DNA of 64,000 bases, from contig JABVXU010000025.1 of assembly GCA_013365365.1 (NCBI GenBank), forward strand, positions 1 to 64,000, given 5' to 3'. Positions 1 to 13,200 of the stretch are shown here, piece by piece. The DNA comes from Cruorifilaria tuberocauda. Lineage: Eukaryota; Nematoda; Chromadorea; Rhabditida; Onchocercidae. A model generated the notes under the pieces. That model ran no database searches. It was not told the origin of the DNA and worked only from the letters and a program-made list of their open reading frames with translations. A program made the translations under genes and the position numbers. Position 1 is the first letter of the stretch; each line of letters opens with the position of its first letter.

Positions 1-110
1 CGGGACTACCTGGAAAGCAAGGTGAACCGGGTGAGAGAGGAGATCAAGGATTGCGGGGACTTCGAGGTCTCGAAGGAGATCAAGGACCAGAGGGACAAAT
101 GGGACAATGA
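1..110 (+). CDS. Mini-collagen copy A, 3' end (cut by window start)
   Basis: The frame beginning at base 3 encodes a continuous Gly-X-Y run of about 11 triplets and ends at the TGA at 108-110. It is the C-terminal part of a small secreted collagen-like protein; the start, signal peptide and any introns lie to the left of the window. The same protein end is encoded on the opposite strand at 1035-1144, so the two genes are convergent copies. The stop codon sits at the identical position in both copies, which supports it as the real end. Differences between the copies are a few substitutions and no indels. Function is inferred only from the triple-helix repeat: an extracellular, possibly cuticle-associated, collagen-like peptide. 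Confidence 0.7.
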   Translation, partial: GLPGKQGEPGERGDQGLRGLRGLEGDQGPEGQMGQ

Positions 111-146
111 TAACAGGTACAGCAAACGGAATTTGTCGGAGATGTC
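1..146 (+). repeat. Inverted repeat, left arm
   Basis: Bases 1-146 match the reverse complement of 999-1144 without gaps, with about 9 mismatches in 146 by my count. The match covers the 3' coding part of copy A plus 36 bases after its stop and ends abruptly at 146. The left limit is unknown because the window begins inside the repeat. Confidence 0.9.
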
Positions 147-998
147 AAAACGGTCCCTCTCAACAATGTCAATCCTCTCATTCTCATTTACATCATCCAT
201 ATATACTTCCGTTGTTTCCAAATCCGGGCCTTAGCAAAATTTGTTTGCGGAATTCGGGTGTGCAGTCTGAATTTCGCGCAGAGAGATCTATTATATTTTC
301 AAATTATATCAAACTTTCTTTTTGAACTCAAGGGAATTATCAATGAGCTTTAAAGGCATGTTTTTGTGCCCTCAGCAGTTTCAAGCTGCGAATTTATACA
401 AACGAAGTCATTCTGCATCAATTACTGTAATAAATGTTTTACTTGAATGAAATGTGTCAATGAAGATCTTAATTTTACTGTTAAAATCTGCAATCAAATA
501 AGTATTGCACCAACCAAAAGAACCGTCGCTACCAAAGAAATGATTAACGATCGGTAATGTTGTTCTCGGGACTTAAAGTGAAGCAATTCGTTGTGGAAGA
601 ATCGAGGCCATAGGATCTGAAGTAAGAGTAAGTGTCGGGTGAAGGAGGAAGGCATGAAAATGAAGTCGAAGAACTGAGTGGAAGAAGCAAACCATGTGAA
701 TGGGAACTTTCTTCCAGTATGTTTCAGAGAAGATTAAATTTTCTAAGTCATGCATTGCAATGTATGACTTAGACTGTTTTCTTGAAGGAAGAAAATGATA
801 TATTAGAAACTTTCGATATCACAGATATACAGAAATTTCAAACTGAAACACAGAAATAAATATTAAATATGAAGTGATAGAAGCTTGAGTAAGACTCCGA
901 CTGTACAGCGAACATCTTAGTTCATTTGAAAGTAAAATGCATTAAATTGCAAAAGCACAATAACATGTGGTAATATCCAGGATTGATATTATTTAGAA
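147..998. other. Spacer between convergent collagen copies
   Basis: About 850 bp between the two inverted arms. Only short open frames on both strands, without recognisable domains, are present. It should hold the 3' UTR and polyadenylation regions of both copies beyond the shared 36 bases. No gene is supported here. Confidence 0.6.
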
Positions 999-1144
999 GA
1001 CATCTCCGGCAAATTCCGTTTGCTGTACCTGTTATCATCCTCCCATTACTCCTTCTGGCCCTTGATCTCCTTCGAGACCTTGAAGTCCCCGCAATCCTTG
1101 ATTTCCTCTCTCACCCGGTTCACCTTGCTTTCCAGGTAGTCCCG
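999..1144 (-). repeat. Inverted repeat, right arm
   Basis: Reverse complement of 1-146, ungapped and about 94 percent identical. It holds the C-terminal coding part of mini-collagen copy B and 36 bases after its stop. The near-identity of the non-coding tail argues for recent duplication or gene conversion rather than protein-level constraint alone. Confidence 0.9.
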
Positions 1145-1395
1145 GTGGTCCCATTTCTCCTTGTGGACCGACTGGACCTTTCGGTCCTGGATCGCCTTGA
1201 ATTCCTTTATATCCATCTCGTCCCGGTGGACCTGTCGCTCCTTGTGGTCCCCTAATATTCATGCACGCCTGAAAATAAAACTCACGCCTCCTTGCCTTCA
1301 AATGTGCTCTTTTCCATTAAGAGACAATATATTAAGGAGCTTACTTGAACCATAATAGCGGCGCAAATGACCGCCAAGAAAATACTGAAATTCAT
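1035..1395 (-). CDS. Mini-collagen copy B, short secreted Gly-X-Y protein
   Basis: Two exons read on the minus strand: 1345-1395 (donor GTAAGC) and 1035-1268 (acceptor TTTTCAG), giving 94 residues. Residues 1-17 are a hydrophobic signal peptide ([17 protein letters not shown]), followed by one cysteine at 19. From residue 24 there are 23 uninterrupted Gly-X-Y triplets, many with Pro, and the protein ends with two Gly. An acceptor-like TTTCAG ends 23 nt upstream of the ATG, fitting spliced-leader addition. Nematode cuticle collagens are usually about 300 residues with an N-terminal membrane segment, broken Gly-X-Y blocks and cysteine clusters; none of that is present, so this is not an ordinary col gene. 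It probably forms a small secreted triple-helical or adhesive peptide; the exact role is unknown. Confidence 0.78.
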
Positions 1396-4230
1396 TGGAA
1401 TGGGGACTGATGCGACGGCTGAAATTTTTCAATTCCTCAAAACTTTCGGTGTCATTTCAAAATTTGCAGAGAACGACAGCGAAAATTATGGAGTCTTTTT
1501 AGAAAATCATTCCAGAGAAGTAATTCCCGTGAGATGAGTGATTTCCCTTAAATCATAACTGATAAATCGGAATTTGATATTTTGCTTGAAAAGTTATAAT
1601 GTATGGAGCAACAAGTGATCGCTTCATTAGAGTATAAGAATTTTACTAAAAAAATATCGAATCTCTGATCAAAGATGAATTTTAATGAATCGAATTCTGG
1701 AGAGAATATTCTATTTATATGGGGAATGGGATATCTGATACGAATCTCACCGGAGTTTATAAAATAAAGAGAATTTCAAGAATTCCTTGTTGAATGTGAG
1801 AATGGTAGAAGGAATTTCAAGTTTGGAAACATTTCCGATCGCTTTGAATTAAGTGACATAACTTGCCACATTTAGTGTTGAACATTTGATCAATATATTT
1901 ACTTTGTTTCTTGTTGAATATTTTCATGATGAAAACTCAACAAAACTAAAGAAGATCATGAAGAGCAGATGATGTAATTGTGATCGGAATGTTGCAGTAC
2001 TCAAAAATTTCTCGCTTTGTTCATTCAACAGATTATCACAGATTTTAAAAGCTCGGATATTAAACTTCATTTGAAATTGCAGAAAGGTAAGCAGGTCATT
2101 GGACGACGAAGAATCGCACGGATAGGGGGAACTAAAACTTATATCAGGTCTCAAGTGACCTCTGTTCTTCTAAAACTCAATTATACTCCGTCCCCCATTC
2201 TCCCCGCTTGTCTATCAACCGCTAATCATCTATCAGTAGACCAAATCGTTAATCTCTTCGCTTTAAATCGTCCTATAGAAAGAACCGTTTAGCTTCCATT
2301 GATACCTTCAACAATCATTTAATGTTGCATTTTGATGAGTGAAAGGTTCCCTAAATGGCTTATTTATTTTTTCCTTCACATCACATCTTTGGATTGATCG
2401 ATTCGATGATTCTATCTATTCTTCTTTAATTAATGAGTTCTACGATTCCATTCATTCCTCACTCAAACTTTTGACGTCGATGAATCCCACAGTTCTGCTT
2501 GTTAGGTCTGTGCACCGAGAAACAACAGTATGGAATTATCCATTGCACCAACAGCTTGGGAATCTTAAATCCGCCAAATATTACTGTGTTACCTTTTTGA
2601 CCTTTGATGAGGAAGGAGGGGATGAAATGGATGAAATCAGTATTGATTGATAGAAGAATTCTTATTTAATAATGTGCTAAATGATTGCTTGCAGAAGAAA
2701 GCATGCCTTTCTATGTTAACAGCAAAATGAATGAGTGCTCATTAATTGCCACTACAATAAGGGAATTTTTTATTCAAACAACAAATCTACAACTCATGCC
2801 TAGTTGAAATCGCCGCATGCATTACAAAGCTAAATTTAATAGAAAGGTAATAGTAATCAAGAGAGAACTAATGATTGCCATTACACTCCATTTGCAGTAA
2901 TAAAAAAGGTTTTGTCTAAAACTTTGCAACATAAAATTAAAAGGAATTGCACAGCAACAGTCTGTAGGAAATTCACCAAAATTGATTTTTCCACCAACCC
3001 ACAGGGCTTTTCTCTTTGAATGCGGGGAGAGACTGAGGGCGATTAGCAGTGCTATCAGTTACAGAGCAGCTATCGTCAAGAAATCTGGAAAACATCGATC
3101 TACCGAATACACTGAGTGAATGTCTAGGCTTAATTTGCCTTATGAGATGAGTGCTTTATTAGCACAGGAATCAAGCGACTTTCCCTGAAATTGCTGCATC
3201 GACCTATCTCTATTAGTAACATCAATCACAACTCTGGTTTCTATCGAAGGCATTTCTCTCTGTCACTGAGTGTCACTGTAACAGACTGGGATTCACACCG
3301 TAGAATAACTCGAATCTCTCCTTGCCATTTCCACTCTTCGCTTCGTTTATTGAGGTTGTCATCTGGTAATTACGGGTGAGACGCTTACATAAGTGTGTTA
3401 CATTTCTTTTGCTCAGCTGCAAGCTTCCACTCACTGCGATGAATTTACTTTATTTTAAAAGAGATCATGATGCTAAGGAAATGAAAGGAATATTTATGGA
3501 AGTAGGAAAAGCACAGGCTTAATCTGTCTTTGATGATGGCTTTGCTGACCTTGTCTTAACCCGTGAAGTGCGGTCATAACATCCTAGATCAGATAAGTCT
3601 GTCTGAGTGGATATGGAGGTTTTCCAAACAAAAACTTTCAAAGTTCGGATTTTTTGTAAACAGTCAAACTGATAACTGTTTTAGAAAGCTTCCGTCTTTC
3701 CAAAAAGTTGTTAATCGATAGCTTCTCGTCTCGATCGTTATGCTTCTCGTATCGAGAACGAACTTCATTCTATCCTTAATTTATTTCTGAATAATAAATA
3801 AATTTTTCCAGTATGAGAATTCACGACGTATGAACAATTTTACCTAAAGCTAAAGCATACTTTTCCTGATTTGTTAACAATTTAATTCCGGTAAAAATCA
3901 TGGAGTTGCGTAGACATGCATAATTTTATTATACATTTCTGCACACTATCACATTCCTCATTAGAATCCTTTTGTTGCATTTTCCCAAAGTTTGAATAAA
4001 TTTTCGAGAGCACTCCGAATTCTGGTCTTTAGGCTTCAATCTTATCAAGCCAGATTATTTTTTCATGTAAATTGGTATTTTTATTGATTTTTGATATATT
4101 TCATAAGTAAATATTGTTGTTATCATTCATTTCATCGGAAGATCTGACGACAGCCATAAGTTCCTTTCGTTGTGATTGTGTGATTCTATGTGTCATTGTT
4201 AGTGCCCTGGAACCAATATTGCTGATATTT
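1396..4230. other. Intergenic, no supported gene
   Basis: About 2.8 kb between the mini-collagen start and the 3' end of the receptor gene. Several open frames of 60-103 codons occur (the longest at 2339-2650, plus) but they have no recognisable domain and no convincing splice context. A further 3' exon of the minus-strand receptor could lie in the right part; I could not pick one out. Confidence 0.5.
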
Positions 4231-7200
4231 TCACCGACTTTTGGACAGCAGGAACCAAAAGTTAACAAAAATTCTTGCCTGCAAATTGGAAAGTTTAAAC
4301 GCAGTTAACGTGAAATCCAATGGTAGAAGTTTTAACAGTACACGTTCAATTATAAATATTGAAATCAGAGAGCTTTGAACTTGCCTAAACACATCACTCA
4401 TTAAGGCACATAATATGAAATTGAAGCTGCTATTTATCAACGATAGTACATCAATAAAATCACCGAGATATTGCATCGCATATCGAATACCTGGTTTTAA
4501 ACCTGAAATTGATGAGCAGTAATGATGGAAGGAACTGTAAGAAATGAACGGTTTCAAGCAGGGGCCAGTTGAACCGTTTCTTCAGAATTTCTTTGCAGTC
4601 ATGAAGAGAGAGCATGAATAACTTACCTATAGCAAAGACAAGAATTCCTTGTGGTAGTTCCGTAACCAAGAAGACAGCGACAATGGCAGTTAACATGGTA
4701 GTAGTACGTTCTGCCTGAGATTTACCGCTTGTCTGACCTCGACATAAGCGAGTACGTCGTTCACGGGCTTCAATCAGCATGCGTACCAGTAATGTCATGA
4801 ATATTGTCAACATCAAGCACGGTACTAATTTTAGCACCAAACCTAAAACACATTGTGATTGTTTTGATACATATCCAGTTTGATTCAGTAAATGTTGATT
4901 GATTGCCATTCGCAATCTTCCATTTAATATCAATTTTTCCCTCTCTTTTCTTTCGATAAATTTTCAAGAATCAAGCTTCCAATTAAATTCGTCATTTCTA
5001 GCGAGAGATTTAAGCGAAGCGATAAAAAAGCATGCCTCATTTTCCATTTATTAGGAGGGAAGAGCATCTACACACAGAATCTAGACTTCAAGCTTCTTTT
5101 CCTGATTCAATTAACAAGCTCTTTCGAAATTATAGATTTCCGCAAAGTCCATGATAGCCTTTATTTATTCAACATGGACAGTTGACAATGTTGGTATTTG
5201 TAAATAAGCTAGTGTGAAGTGGATTATTCGATGGACTGACTCCAGATTATGGAGTTTTACCTTCTTGATTCCTGATCGTTTCCAGCAAACGGATCTTATT
5301 AGAGGTGTAATCAAAAGATGAAAGAAGAGAAACCAACCAGCAGCCCAGAAATTAAACCTTTCCCAACGACAAGTCCACCATGATGGCTGGGCAATATTAT
5401 AAGCATGAACTTTTGGATTATCCGCATAATATTGTGCATAAGTTGATTGATTTGATGTACAGTACACAGGTACATTCAGGTAACCGCTATCACGGATCTG
5501 AAATCCACATCGGGGTATGCTAACATTGGTGGAGGAATTAATATGAGTTGAGAGAAGCGATGATGGGGCTAACGGTACATTTCTCCCCCCTCTGTTTTAT
5601 CACTGATAGTTGATAATTACCACAGTCTGATGCATGCATGTAGATGTGCAGGTTCACTGCGGAACTAGTATGATGCATGCTGCAAGCTTGCAGCTATTGC
5701 CATTCTCATGAGCAAGGAAATGTTTCACCTGATATCTTAGCATATTCGGTAGAGAACCAAGAAGTGAAATAATGATAGCAGCAATGATTGCTATAAACGC
5801 GGCTTTGAAAGTATTAACGATCGGTATCTTCGATGTCGATGTCGCACTTCGCTTCAGTACCAAGTATCGAAGGACGGCCATGTTGACAGTTAGCCAGAGG
5901 GATGATGAATGAACGAAGACGGATAAAATGGCGTAAAAGTAAGTAAACACTATCCAGAAGTAGGTGAAGTACCATGGATGACATATCTCTACCTGAAATA
6001 ACCTTTTCGCAGTTTTGTTTGTTGATTTCCATGGGATTAATTTATTAGTTAGTGCACTTTCGAAGATCTGAAAATGTAAATTCTTGAATCCATCTAGTTG
6101 TGCAGCGACATCATTGTAGGGAGTTTCTCAGAAAATTAATCTAAAGCTAGAGATGGATCAAAAAGCAGACTTCCGGCCCAGTGTAGTGTATCAATTGCTG
6201 AATTATCCCAACTGAATTATAAATTATTGTAACATATGAAAGCTATAAATTCTTCATAGTTTCTTTCATTCAAATTATTGATAAATCTTTTGCTTTTCCA
6301 TCTTTCAAAGCTATCAAATGAATGAAATATTGTTTTTGTTTACTGAAAAATGAGCGAAAAATAATGAAAGAAAGAATTAATTACACTTTTTGGGATTTAG
6401 TTCAAGGAAGCCTGAAATGATGCTTTGAAGACGGAAGTCCGTTATTATTTACAGTCCGTATTTTCTCTTTCTCTTTCTCTTTCCTTTCCCTTTCTATGAT
6501 TATGCTTTCTGAGAGACCTGAATTAGTGGAATTAATGATTTCTCGTTTTTCCCATGCTAGACCCAATTTTCTCTTTTCCTTAATTCTATAAAAGATCGGA
6601 GTACGGCTAACAAGTCAAAGAAACTAGCAAGCCTTCTTCTGATGTTAGGTTCTTGCTATGGTAAGTGCAAGGTATCAGCTTTCTCAAAGGATTATCAACT
6701 TGAACATGCTAATTGAATTGATTAATTAGTTTCAGTATTATTTTCTTTTGAAAAAACGAAGAAAGATAATTTATTGAAAAGCAGCTCATTCAAATTAGTA
6801 AGAGACGAGCAATATTTCGAGGAAATTCATACGGTGTACTGATGAATGGATCACCACTTGTACTATTACTCGTATTATTTTTTCAAGTAACTTAATTCCC
6901 GGTTAAAAGTATTAAGAGTCAAAGGAGCGTTCATGATATTATCGTCTTTTTGAAATTTTACTTTTCCAATTACATTTCTTACAAATTAAAGCTGAAAATG
7001 AAATTACCTGTTTGAAAATGAAATAGGAAGCCATCAGGGTCATATCGCACAATGCAATCGCAATCAAGAAGGCATTGAAATGATTCTTGCGCATCGTTGG
7101 TCGCAACAATACTACGACGATCGCAAGATTAGCGAATACGCCGGTGATACAAAGGAAGTGATAAAGGAATATGTGAATCGGTAAATAAGCACTCGTCAGT

Positions 7201-7271
7201 GGAATAAAAAACTGAAGAAATTGGAAGAGTTTAAAAGAAGGGAAGGACCTTTTGGTGACAGGTGAATTCAT
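4231..7271 (-). CDS. Neuropeptide GPCR, Srw / DMSR (myosuppressin-receptor-like) family
   Basis: Rhodopsin-class receptor on the minus strand, probably for FMRFamide-like or myosuppressin-like peptides at the plasma membrane. Exons: 7008-7271, 5658-5992, 5338-5519, 4627-4842, 4231-4502; phases close, giving about 422 residues. TM1-TM2 lie in exon 1 (TMRKNHFNAFLIAIALCDMT). TM3 follows CHPWYF in exon 2, and the usual DRY is replaced by a MAVLRYLVL context typical of this family. Exon 3 carries extracellular loop 2 with WERFNFW. Exon 4 carries TM5-TM6 (SQAERTTTMLTAIVAVFLVT, then ELPQG). Exon 5 carries TM7 with a degenerate NSSFNFILC motif. Both ends are uncertain. An acceptor-like CTTCAG inside exon 1 suggests the true N-terminal exon lies upstream, and the tail after FRQ may be intron read-through from a GTTCAA donor. 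Confidence 0.82.
6462..6494. repeat. Pyrimidine microsatellite (TTTCTC)n
   Basis: Roughly three copies of a CTCTTT-type unit followed by degenerate pyrimidine tract, inside the first intron of the receptor gene. Confidence 0.7.
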
Positions 7272-10200
7272 GCAGCCATAGTTGAGAGCTTCTGTATCGA
7301 AAGCAATCTTTCTTCCTGGGCCTTTTCATTTCATCATTTGACTCTCAAATTTCGCTTGGCCAATTTTAATTCTCAATGGAGCATTATAAATTATTGGCAT
7401 AATGAAAAATGAACTTTCCCAATCCATATAATTCATTTGCAAGCTCGCTTATATATCTATGTAACATAGGCATAAATTTGATGCTTCAAGGAGTAGCAAA
7501 TGATTGATTAGGAGAATTCTTCAGTCATTATTCTTCCCAGGCGGAATATTTGAATTACTGGTGAATATTAATCATTTATTTGTGAATGAATCATTTAATT
7601 TAGTTTAACTGAGATGTCATCGCCTAATGATACATTGATAAGTTTTTGATAAGCTATCTCTCTGAATCTCACTATTCTTGATTGCACTCACGCAATGTCT
7701 AAATGATCTCACCAATGAATTCCAACTGCTTAGCTGTAACCCTCCCATTTTAACAATTTAATTCAAATGAATTGTAGTTTCTTTCTGAAGTACATGGCAC
7801 AGATTCCTGTTTACAAACTTCAAGGACTGAAAAAACAATTCTGAAATAGTAAACAAACAATTTGTGGCATTGGGTCATGCTATGTATCGCAATCTTCATT
7901 CACCATAAATTGTCGTTTGAAGTTGAAAAAATATGCAATGGCAATCTTCTAAAACTCCTTCCATTCATCGCTATCAAGCACTGTAGAGTTACAATTTAGA
8001 ATTTCATAAAAAAATCCAATTCGTAACAGTGAGGAATTACTGAACAGTTTATGCCTTGCATCGAGTAAGGTTGGCATAATTAGCTTATTAAACATTTATA
8101 GTTTCAGGAAAGTAACATTTGCCACTTCATGGATCGATTTACTTCTTGCAATGCTAAAAATTTTTCCTCTCCCCTTTCTTCCTCAACCTTTCGCTTCCTC
8201 TTCTAACCACTCTAATTTCAATTAATTAGCGAACGGAACATACTGCAAGTGTTAACTTCGATCAAAATAATGCATGAATGTTCGTCATCTTTTCTACAAT
8301 CACATTCCTACTTGAATATAAGTATGTGGCACGTTGCCGTTGGATAAATTCTAGAAGCACAATCATTTTTTTAATTCCAAAGGTAAGTTGAAGGTAAGAG
8401 AGGACAACAAGGAATTTTAATATTTGATCACGTCAAAAAGTTAACAACATCAGAAGACTTTTGACATTATCCTACTAATTCAGAGAGTCATCAAGTCAAG
8501 TCTCTTTTAATAAGTGTAAATCGAGGTATGGCTTATATTATCCACGAATAGCGTTATTATGAAACTGTCATAGATTGGATTCTCGACGGTGGTAATAACT
8601 ATTCAAAATTTACTGAAATTCCGTTTCTTGAAATTAACAAAAGTTTCTAGAGTGCCAAATTTCCAATGATTTCATGAAATTTATCAAATTTCTCATGTTT
8701 CAATTCGATAATTCCTTCTGTGCTCAAGGCAGACTATTCATTTTATTAAATTTTATGGCAAAGAAATCATTAGGCTTTGCTTTTCAGTTCGTAAACAGGA
8801 AAGAAACGCATCTTTGACTTTTTGTACTAACGAAATTCTTCGCTGATTTAACTGAATGAAATCAGGAACTGAGCAAGAAGCTAACAATTTTCAGATGACA
8901 AATGAAATTTGAATAGAAAAATTTTCCTATTTAAAGAATCCATCGTCCTCTTTTGTGAGGACATTTGCACCCTTCATGTCACGATATTTTATGTGCATAA
9001 ACTACGGGGATATTCTGTCAAATGATATTTAAACTAGAATGTGTCTGAAATTGACATCTAACACAAAAGTTCATTGAGAGAGATGTGAGTAAGCCATGTT
9101 GCATGCATCTGACGTGTTTCATTGAACCCTAACGGCTACCATCTGTTGCTGTTGCAGGTAATATTCAAATTTGAACTGAATTGAAGTTGGATGAAGCAGA
9201 CATAGTACTATTCAACTATTTCATGGCATTTATTATTTTGCAAAAAGAGCAGTGCTTTCACCAAATAATTTTTCACTTTCGGTTCAATTCTGATTTTTAG
9301 CAAAGAATTTGTAGTCAAATATTTCGATCAAAATTAAATTGTAAAAGCACACAATGTCTACTGTTTCAATGAAAAGGAAGTAAAGCTTAGGAGAGAGAAG
9401 CAATTTCATATCAGAGAATATAATTGAACTGATTCCAATTCATCATGGATAACTTTTATAAGCTGCAAATTCAGCATGAAACAACTGACCGAAGGATTTT
9501 GAAAATTCGCACTTTCTTCAGTTTCCAACATTCCCTTCCATGATCACGGAAACGCGACGATCAGGAAAGTGACCTAAATGGATCCCATTCGATCCCTATG
9601 TGAATGACGACAAATTCGCACAACTTTACTAATTTACTATAGCACGAGAATATTTCACATCGCATTGAAGAATTTACGTCAAATGTTGTTTGTCCTTAAT
9701 CAACCAATAAATGAATCGTCCCTCGAATTACTAACTCTCTGAAGTTAGTTACTCATTCCATTTGTTCCCTTCTGTCTTTACAATCGAATGCTTTCGATAA
9801 AGTTTGTAGAACATGTTAGATCAATTTAATAGCTTTATGCATATTCAATTGAATTTAAAGCAATTTGAGTTCGCCATGGGAATTTCCTGTTTCTCAAATT
9901 CTTCTCTGTCAGCTCTTTAGAAAGGAGTAAAATACATCGAAGGATAAGCAATAGGAAAAAGTAGGAATGTTCGATTGTTAATGGAATGAATAGAGCTAAA
10001 GAATTTCAACATATTAGAATGCAGTTTGATGAATTTCACTAGAATATCATCTTTCAATAGTCTCTCGGTGAATCATTTTAAAAAGATTCAGGACATTATC
10101 AGTGATAATTGCGATGCTTGATGATAACACTGATAACGAGTGGGAATGGTAATAGAATCTCAAAAGTTATTCGGTGTTCTTGCAGAAAAAAGTAATGTGA

Positions 10201-13200
10201 AAATTTTGGCTAGAATGTAGAACGAAAGATTTTGCGATTTAAGAATTTGAGGACTTGCCGCGTTAGTGAATTCAACAAATTTTTCGAAACATTTGCTAAA
10301 TTTGAAAATAAATGGCTCCCGGAGGAGATGCTTCTTTTAATTAGAGTTATTGCTTTTTGGCTTGCTTCGCATTTCAGTGAGGTACAGTTATTGAACAAAA
10401 ATTTATCCCTGCTATCATTGACTGTCGGAAATTATCCTGGATCAATCCGGTCAGCCGGTCCAGTTTATTTCAACTGAAAAAAGATTGCTGCCGAATTTTT
10501 TCCCATCGAATTATCCTTCATAAATAATTTAATGTGCTCCTTTCCAAAAAAATCTTTGAAATGTTCCAGTTGTGCAGTGATGCACCTTTACAATAAGATA
10601 TTAAGGGCAGTAATTAACCTCATTTACTCTCATTTACTCCTTATGACCCAGTGGTCATATGACCTCGAGACTCGTATTGAACGATGAGCACAAGAAATGC
10701 AGCAACTCTAATTTAACATTTCACTGTCTGAGTGGCAGGAACCCTCAACTCTTCCTTGCTTCGCTTCCCTACTTTATAACAAAGATTCTGGAAGTTAATT
10801 GGAGGTTGCTGTGAGTGGAGTGTTCCATGCAGTGGCACAATGTGCAGGACTATGTGAAGTAAGATGTCTGAATTAAACGAAGAAAAGTAAGGCCCTCAAG
10901 TAGTGTTCGATTTTTGCATCAAAAGTCACTTCCAGTCTTTCTTCACTGATCGAATCCTTTTCTTAGAGAACAAATTAGCTTTCCCCTACTGTTTCTCCTT
11001 CCACTCACATTATATTTACTCGCAGTTTGAAATATCCCTTCAAACGTTTTATCCTTCATTCTCGATTCCAGAAGCATAAATTTTTACTCATGCTATCACA
11101 GGTAGCAACGACATCAAGCAAGCTTACGCCAATTTGCTTTCTTCCTCTCTTTCACGAAGGAGAATGGAGTCCGTCATGCCTTCAAATCTCTCTCAAGCAA
11201 TACTTGTCACGTTCACTCGCTGATTTGCTACTTCTCTTTCGAAACTTTGAAGTATTTTAATTACCATAAAATAGTTGCATTATTAATGGAATCATTAGTC
11301 TTGGAAAATAATAAGACCGTTTTCATATAAATTTGCTCTTATTTCTTGTGAGGGTTCCGAAGTTCCCACCAGTTCCTCTCTTAATAATCTTAAATGGATT
11401 TTCATGCATACTTGGAAATGCAGACGCACTTCGTCGACGCATCCACCAATCGAGTAAGCTTTTTTTGCCATCTCTTCATACTCATCTTACTTTTCCCAAA
11501 AATCTTCAGTCGTAGAGTTATATTTCTCAATGAAAAACTTGTAGTATGCTGTAAATCAAAGAGGCCACAATTTCTAAGGGACACTTTTTGCTTCAACGTT
11601 TTAATGATATTTGCACACTCTCTCTATCTCTGAATTCATCCGAAGCAGAGCGAACTGCCAGCTATCACGTACTCTGATAATTTTGCGTGGGTTAAAGCTG
11701 ATTAAGAGGATTTGCGGAGATGCAGAAATTTTTCGTTTCATTTTTTCCTTACTTAAAATATTTGATTTTAAATGAAAAATCAGAAGTAATGAGAAGAAAG
11801 CTTGAAATCACGCTATCAGATGCTACTTTCTTTGACATGAGATTCTAGCTCTCGAATGCTAAAAGGCGAGAGGTCACGATACCCCTCAATGGGAGAACGG
11901 ATAAATCCCGTCTTTCAGTCTTTCCGGATCAATTCCTCTTTCATCCTTTCATCCTTAGCAGCAATTGATTGAATAAGGAAAACTAACCTTCCTTTTTTAT
12001 CTATTTCAGTATTTTGACACAACTGTGGAGTATCACTGCACCCTTCATTGCCACAAGAACAATTCCCAACATTTCCTCTCTCTCAGTAATTTCCACTATT
12101 CATTAGGGACGGAATTGATTTCAAGTCCAGAACTGTTTCAAGAGAAATGGACAGATGTTTGTGCAATAAAGAGAGCATTGCATTTCATCGTATAACATAG
12201 ACTTACCTCTCCCGGGATATCCCATCTCTGTGATTTGCAAATCCCATAGGAGTGAAGATGAGAAATTGCTACTCAGAATTTTCTAATTCTCGCTGTCCTT
12301 CTGCTTTCCTTATCAGTTAAACCTTATTTTAAAAGGAAAGGGCGTTCATTCGTTATTTTTATTCTCAAATGTACCAATCTTTAATCCCTTGCAAGTCTTT
12401 GCTTTTTCCTTTCCCCAATAATTGAATTTATTTCCTCTGTTAAAAGAGATTGAACGGTGGTGAAGTAATTTTGCTGCATTTCAAGAAACATTCTCTCTCT
12501 CACGTCCGGAAAACTGATAACATGATGAATGATTGACAAGTTCAGCAGATACGATAAATCAGAAAAAGGAGGAAAGGGATTTATTTCCCTTAAAGATGTT
12601 GTCCCTGAATCCCTGAATGAATAAGATGGAAGGGAAGGAATTGCTCGGATCCATTCATTCGGGAATGAGAAAATCATTTGGCGACATGAGAAGAAGAGGA
12701 TAAGAGAGTTAGTTCCTATTAGTTCATTATAATTCCTCCAATAATCCCAATGAATTCAAATTTCAAATGGAATCATTTCCACTTCATTTCATTTCAAATG
12801 AAAATGTGCAACATAAAATCTCCCATAAGTTTAAATCGGAAAGGTAGTAGAAGGAACTCAATTGTTTTCAAGTTTCATTCCATTCCATCCATCTTACTAA
12901 GAATCATTCTTTATGACATGGAATCTAAGCGCATTGAACCACAGCTGTTGCTTGAGTCATTTGCGCCAAAAGAGGCCTTACATTGCACAAAAATGGCTGA
13001 TGCTAAAAATCTTGTAATTAAGTGTTCTACTGGAAATATTTACTTTCCTTTGAAATTCAGTTTAGCAAATTTCTTTTTTTAATTTTATACAAAAGTAATA
13101 GTTGGATGTAAAGTTATGTTTATATTACAAATTGCAATTTTAAGGCATTTTATACTTGCAGGATGTGCCCAATAATGATAGTACCGTGAAATGTGAAGGA

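Noticed and set aside
2339..2650. 103-codon ORF with a weak internal repeat (DSIYSSL / DSIHSSL)
   Set aside because: The repeat reflects a short degenerate DNA duplication; the remainder is not protein-like and has no signals.
9270..9300. GGTTCAATTC resembling a tRNA B-box
   Set aside because: No matching A-box, acceptor stem or cloverleaf could be drawn around it.
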